Shown here: positions 34,533 to 34,751 of the stretch, one piece after another
Numbering within the stretch: position 1 is the stretch's first letter
Layout: every line of letters starts with the position of its first letter
NCBI GenBank assembly: GCA_017412245.1
Contig: JAFPYI010000006.1
Location: 1 to 34,751, forward strand
Direction: 5' to 3'
DNA: 34,751 nucleotides
Source: Paludibacteraceae bacterium
GTDB taxonomy: Bacteria > Bacteroidota > Bacteroidia > Bacteroidales > Paludibacteraceae
Made by a program: the position numbers and the translations under genes
The notes under the pieces: generated by a model
Databases searched by the model: none
Seen by the model: only the letters and a program-made list of their open reading frames with translations
What the model was told of the DNA's origin: nothing

Positions 34533-34751
34533 TTAGTCAATGAGTTTGGTAATCTGGCCAGAACCTACGGTACGACCACCCTCACGGATAGCGAAACGCA
34601 GACCCTCAGAGCAAGCAACCGGATAGATCAACTTAACGGTGATCTCCAAGTTATCGCCCGGCATTACCATCTCAGTTCCTTCCGGCAGAGTGATCTCACC
34701 GGTAACGTCCATTGTACGGATGTAGAACTGAGGACGATAGTGGTTGTGGAA
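34533..34751 (-). CDS. tuf: Elongation factor Tu, C-terminal part (start beyond right edge)
   Basis: EF-Tu carries aminoacyl-tRNA to the ribosome. Only the last 72 codons lie in the window. They encode the C-terminal beta-barrel domain, including [20 protein letters not shown], then [16 protein letters not shown] and the closing [15 protein letters not shown]. Reading continues off the right edge. The stop (34533-34535) lies inside a short inverted repeat, and tRNA-Trp follows about 60 bp later. Confidence 0.98.
   Translation of the reverse strand, partial: FHNHYRPQFYIRTMDVTGEITLPEGTEMVMPGDNLEITVKLIYPVACSEGLRFAIREGGRTVGSGQITKLID

Overview
The window looks like chromosome of a Bacteroidales bacterium (Bacteroidota), probably a gut- or rumen-type glycan degrader. 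The evidence is a SusC/SusD pair with pectin-degrading enzymes, the Bacteroidota gene order tuf-trnW-secE-nusG-rplKAJL-rpoBC, secreted proteins with Bacteroidales-type domains, and seven promoters matching the Bacteroidota -7 element TAnnTTTG, most with a TTTG or TTG about 20 bp upstream. The family cannot be fixed from the sequence alone.

Left part (1-6.6 kb). A secreted repeat protein of at least 1,355 residues runs off the left edge on the minus strand. It has no stop codon inside the window. It faces away from a membrane-embedded AraC-type regulator on the plus strand, across a 389-bp intergenic region rich in promoter, repeat and hairpin features. A bidirectional terminator follows the regulator. 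Then comes a small secreted protein (minus) with a C-terminal motif common in Bacteroidales secreted proteins.

Pectin locus (6.7-15.2 kb, minus strand). The order of transcription is susC, susD, a pectate-lyase lipoprotein (PL1-like) and a GH28 polygalacturonase. SusC/SusD would import oligogalacturonides, the lyase would cut polymer, and the GH28 enzyme would trim products. A 27-bp near-perfect palindrome overlaps the -33 region of the susC promoter. No regulator gene lies next to the locus.

Polysaccharide-export and envelope part (15.2-22.9 kb). A minus-strand unit encodes a Wza-type export lipoprotein, a Wzc-type chain-length/tyrosine kinase and, 25 nt after it, topoisomerase III. Divergent from it is a plus-strand run: a sigma-54 activator without a sensor domain, LptE (overlapping by 11 nt) and SecG with its own promoter.

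Right part (22.9-34.75 kb, minus strand). This is the housekeeping block tuf (partial), tRNA-Trp, secE, nusG, rplK, rplA, rplJ, rplL, rpoB and rpoC. A strong hairpin between rplL and rpoB looks like an attenuator, and a bidirectional terminator separates rpoC from secG.

A feature not explained by the genes is a set of short tandem arrays with units of 8, 10 or 11 bp, confined to intergenic and leader DNA. Two of them have CTAG at an exact 8-bp period and flank the same small gene.
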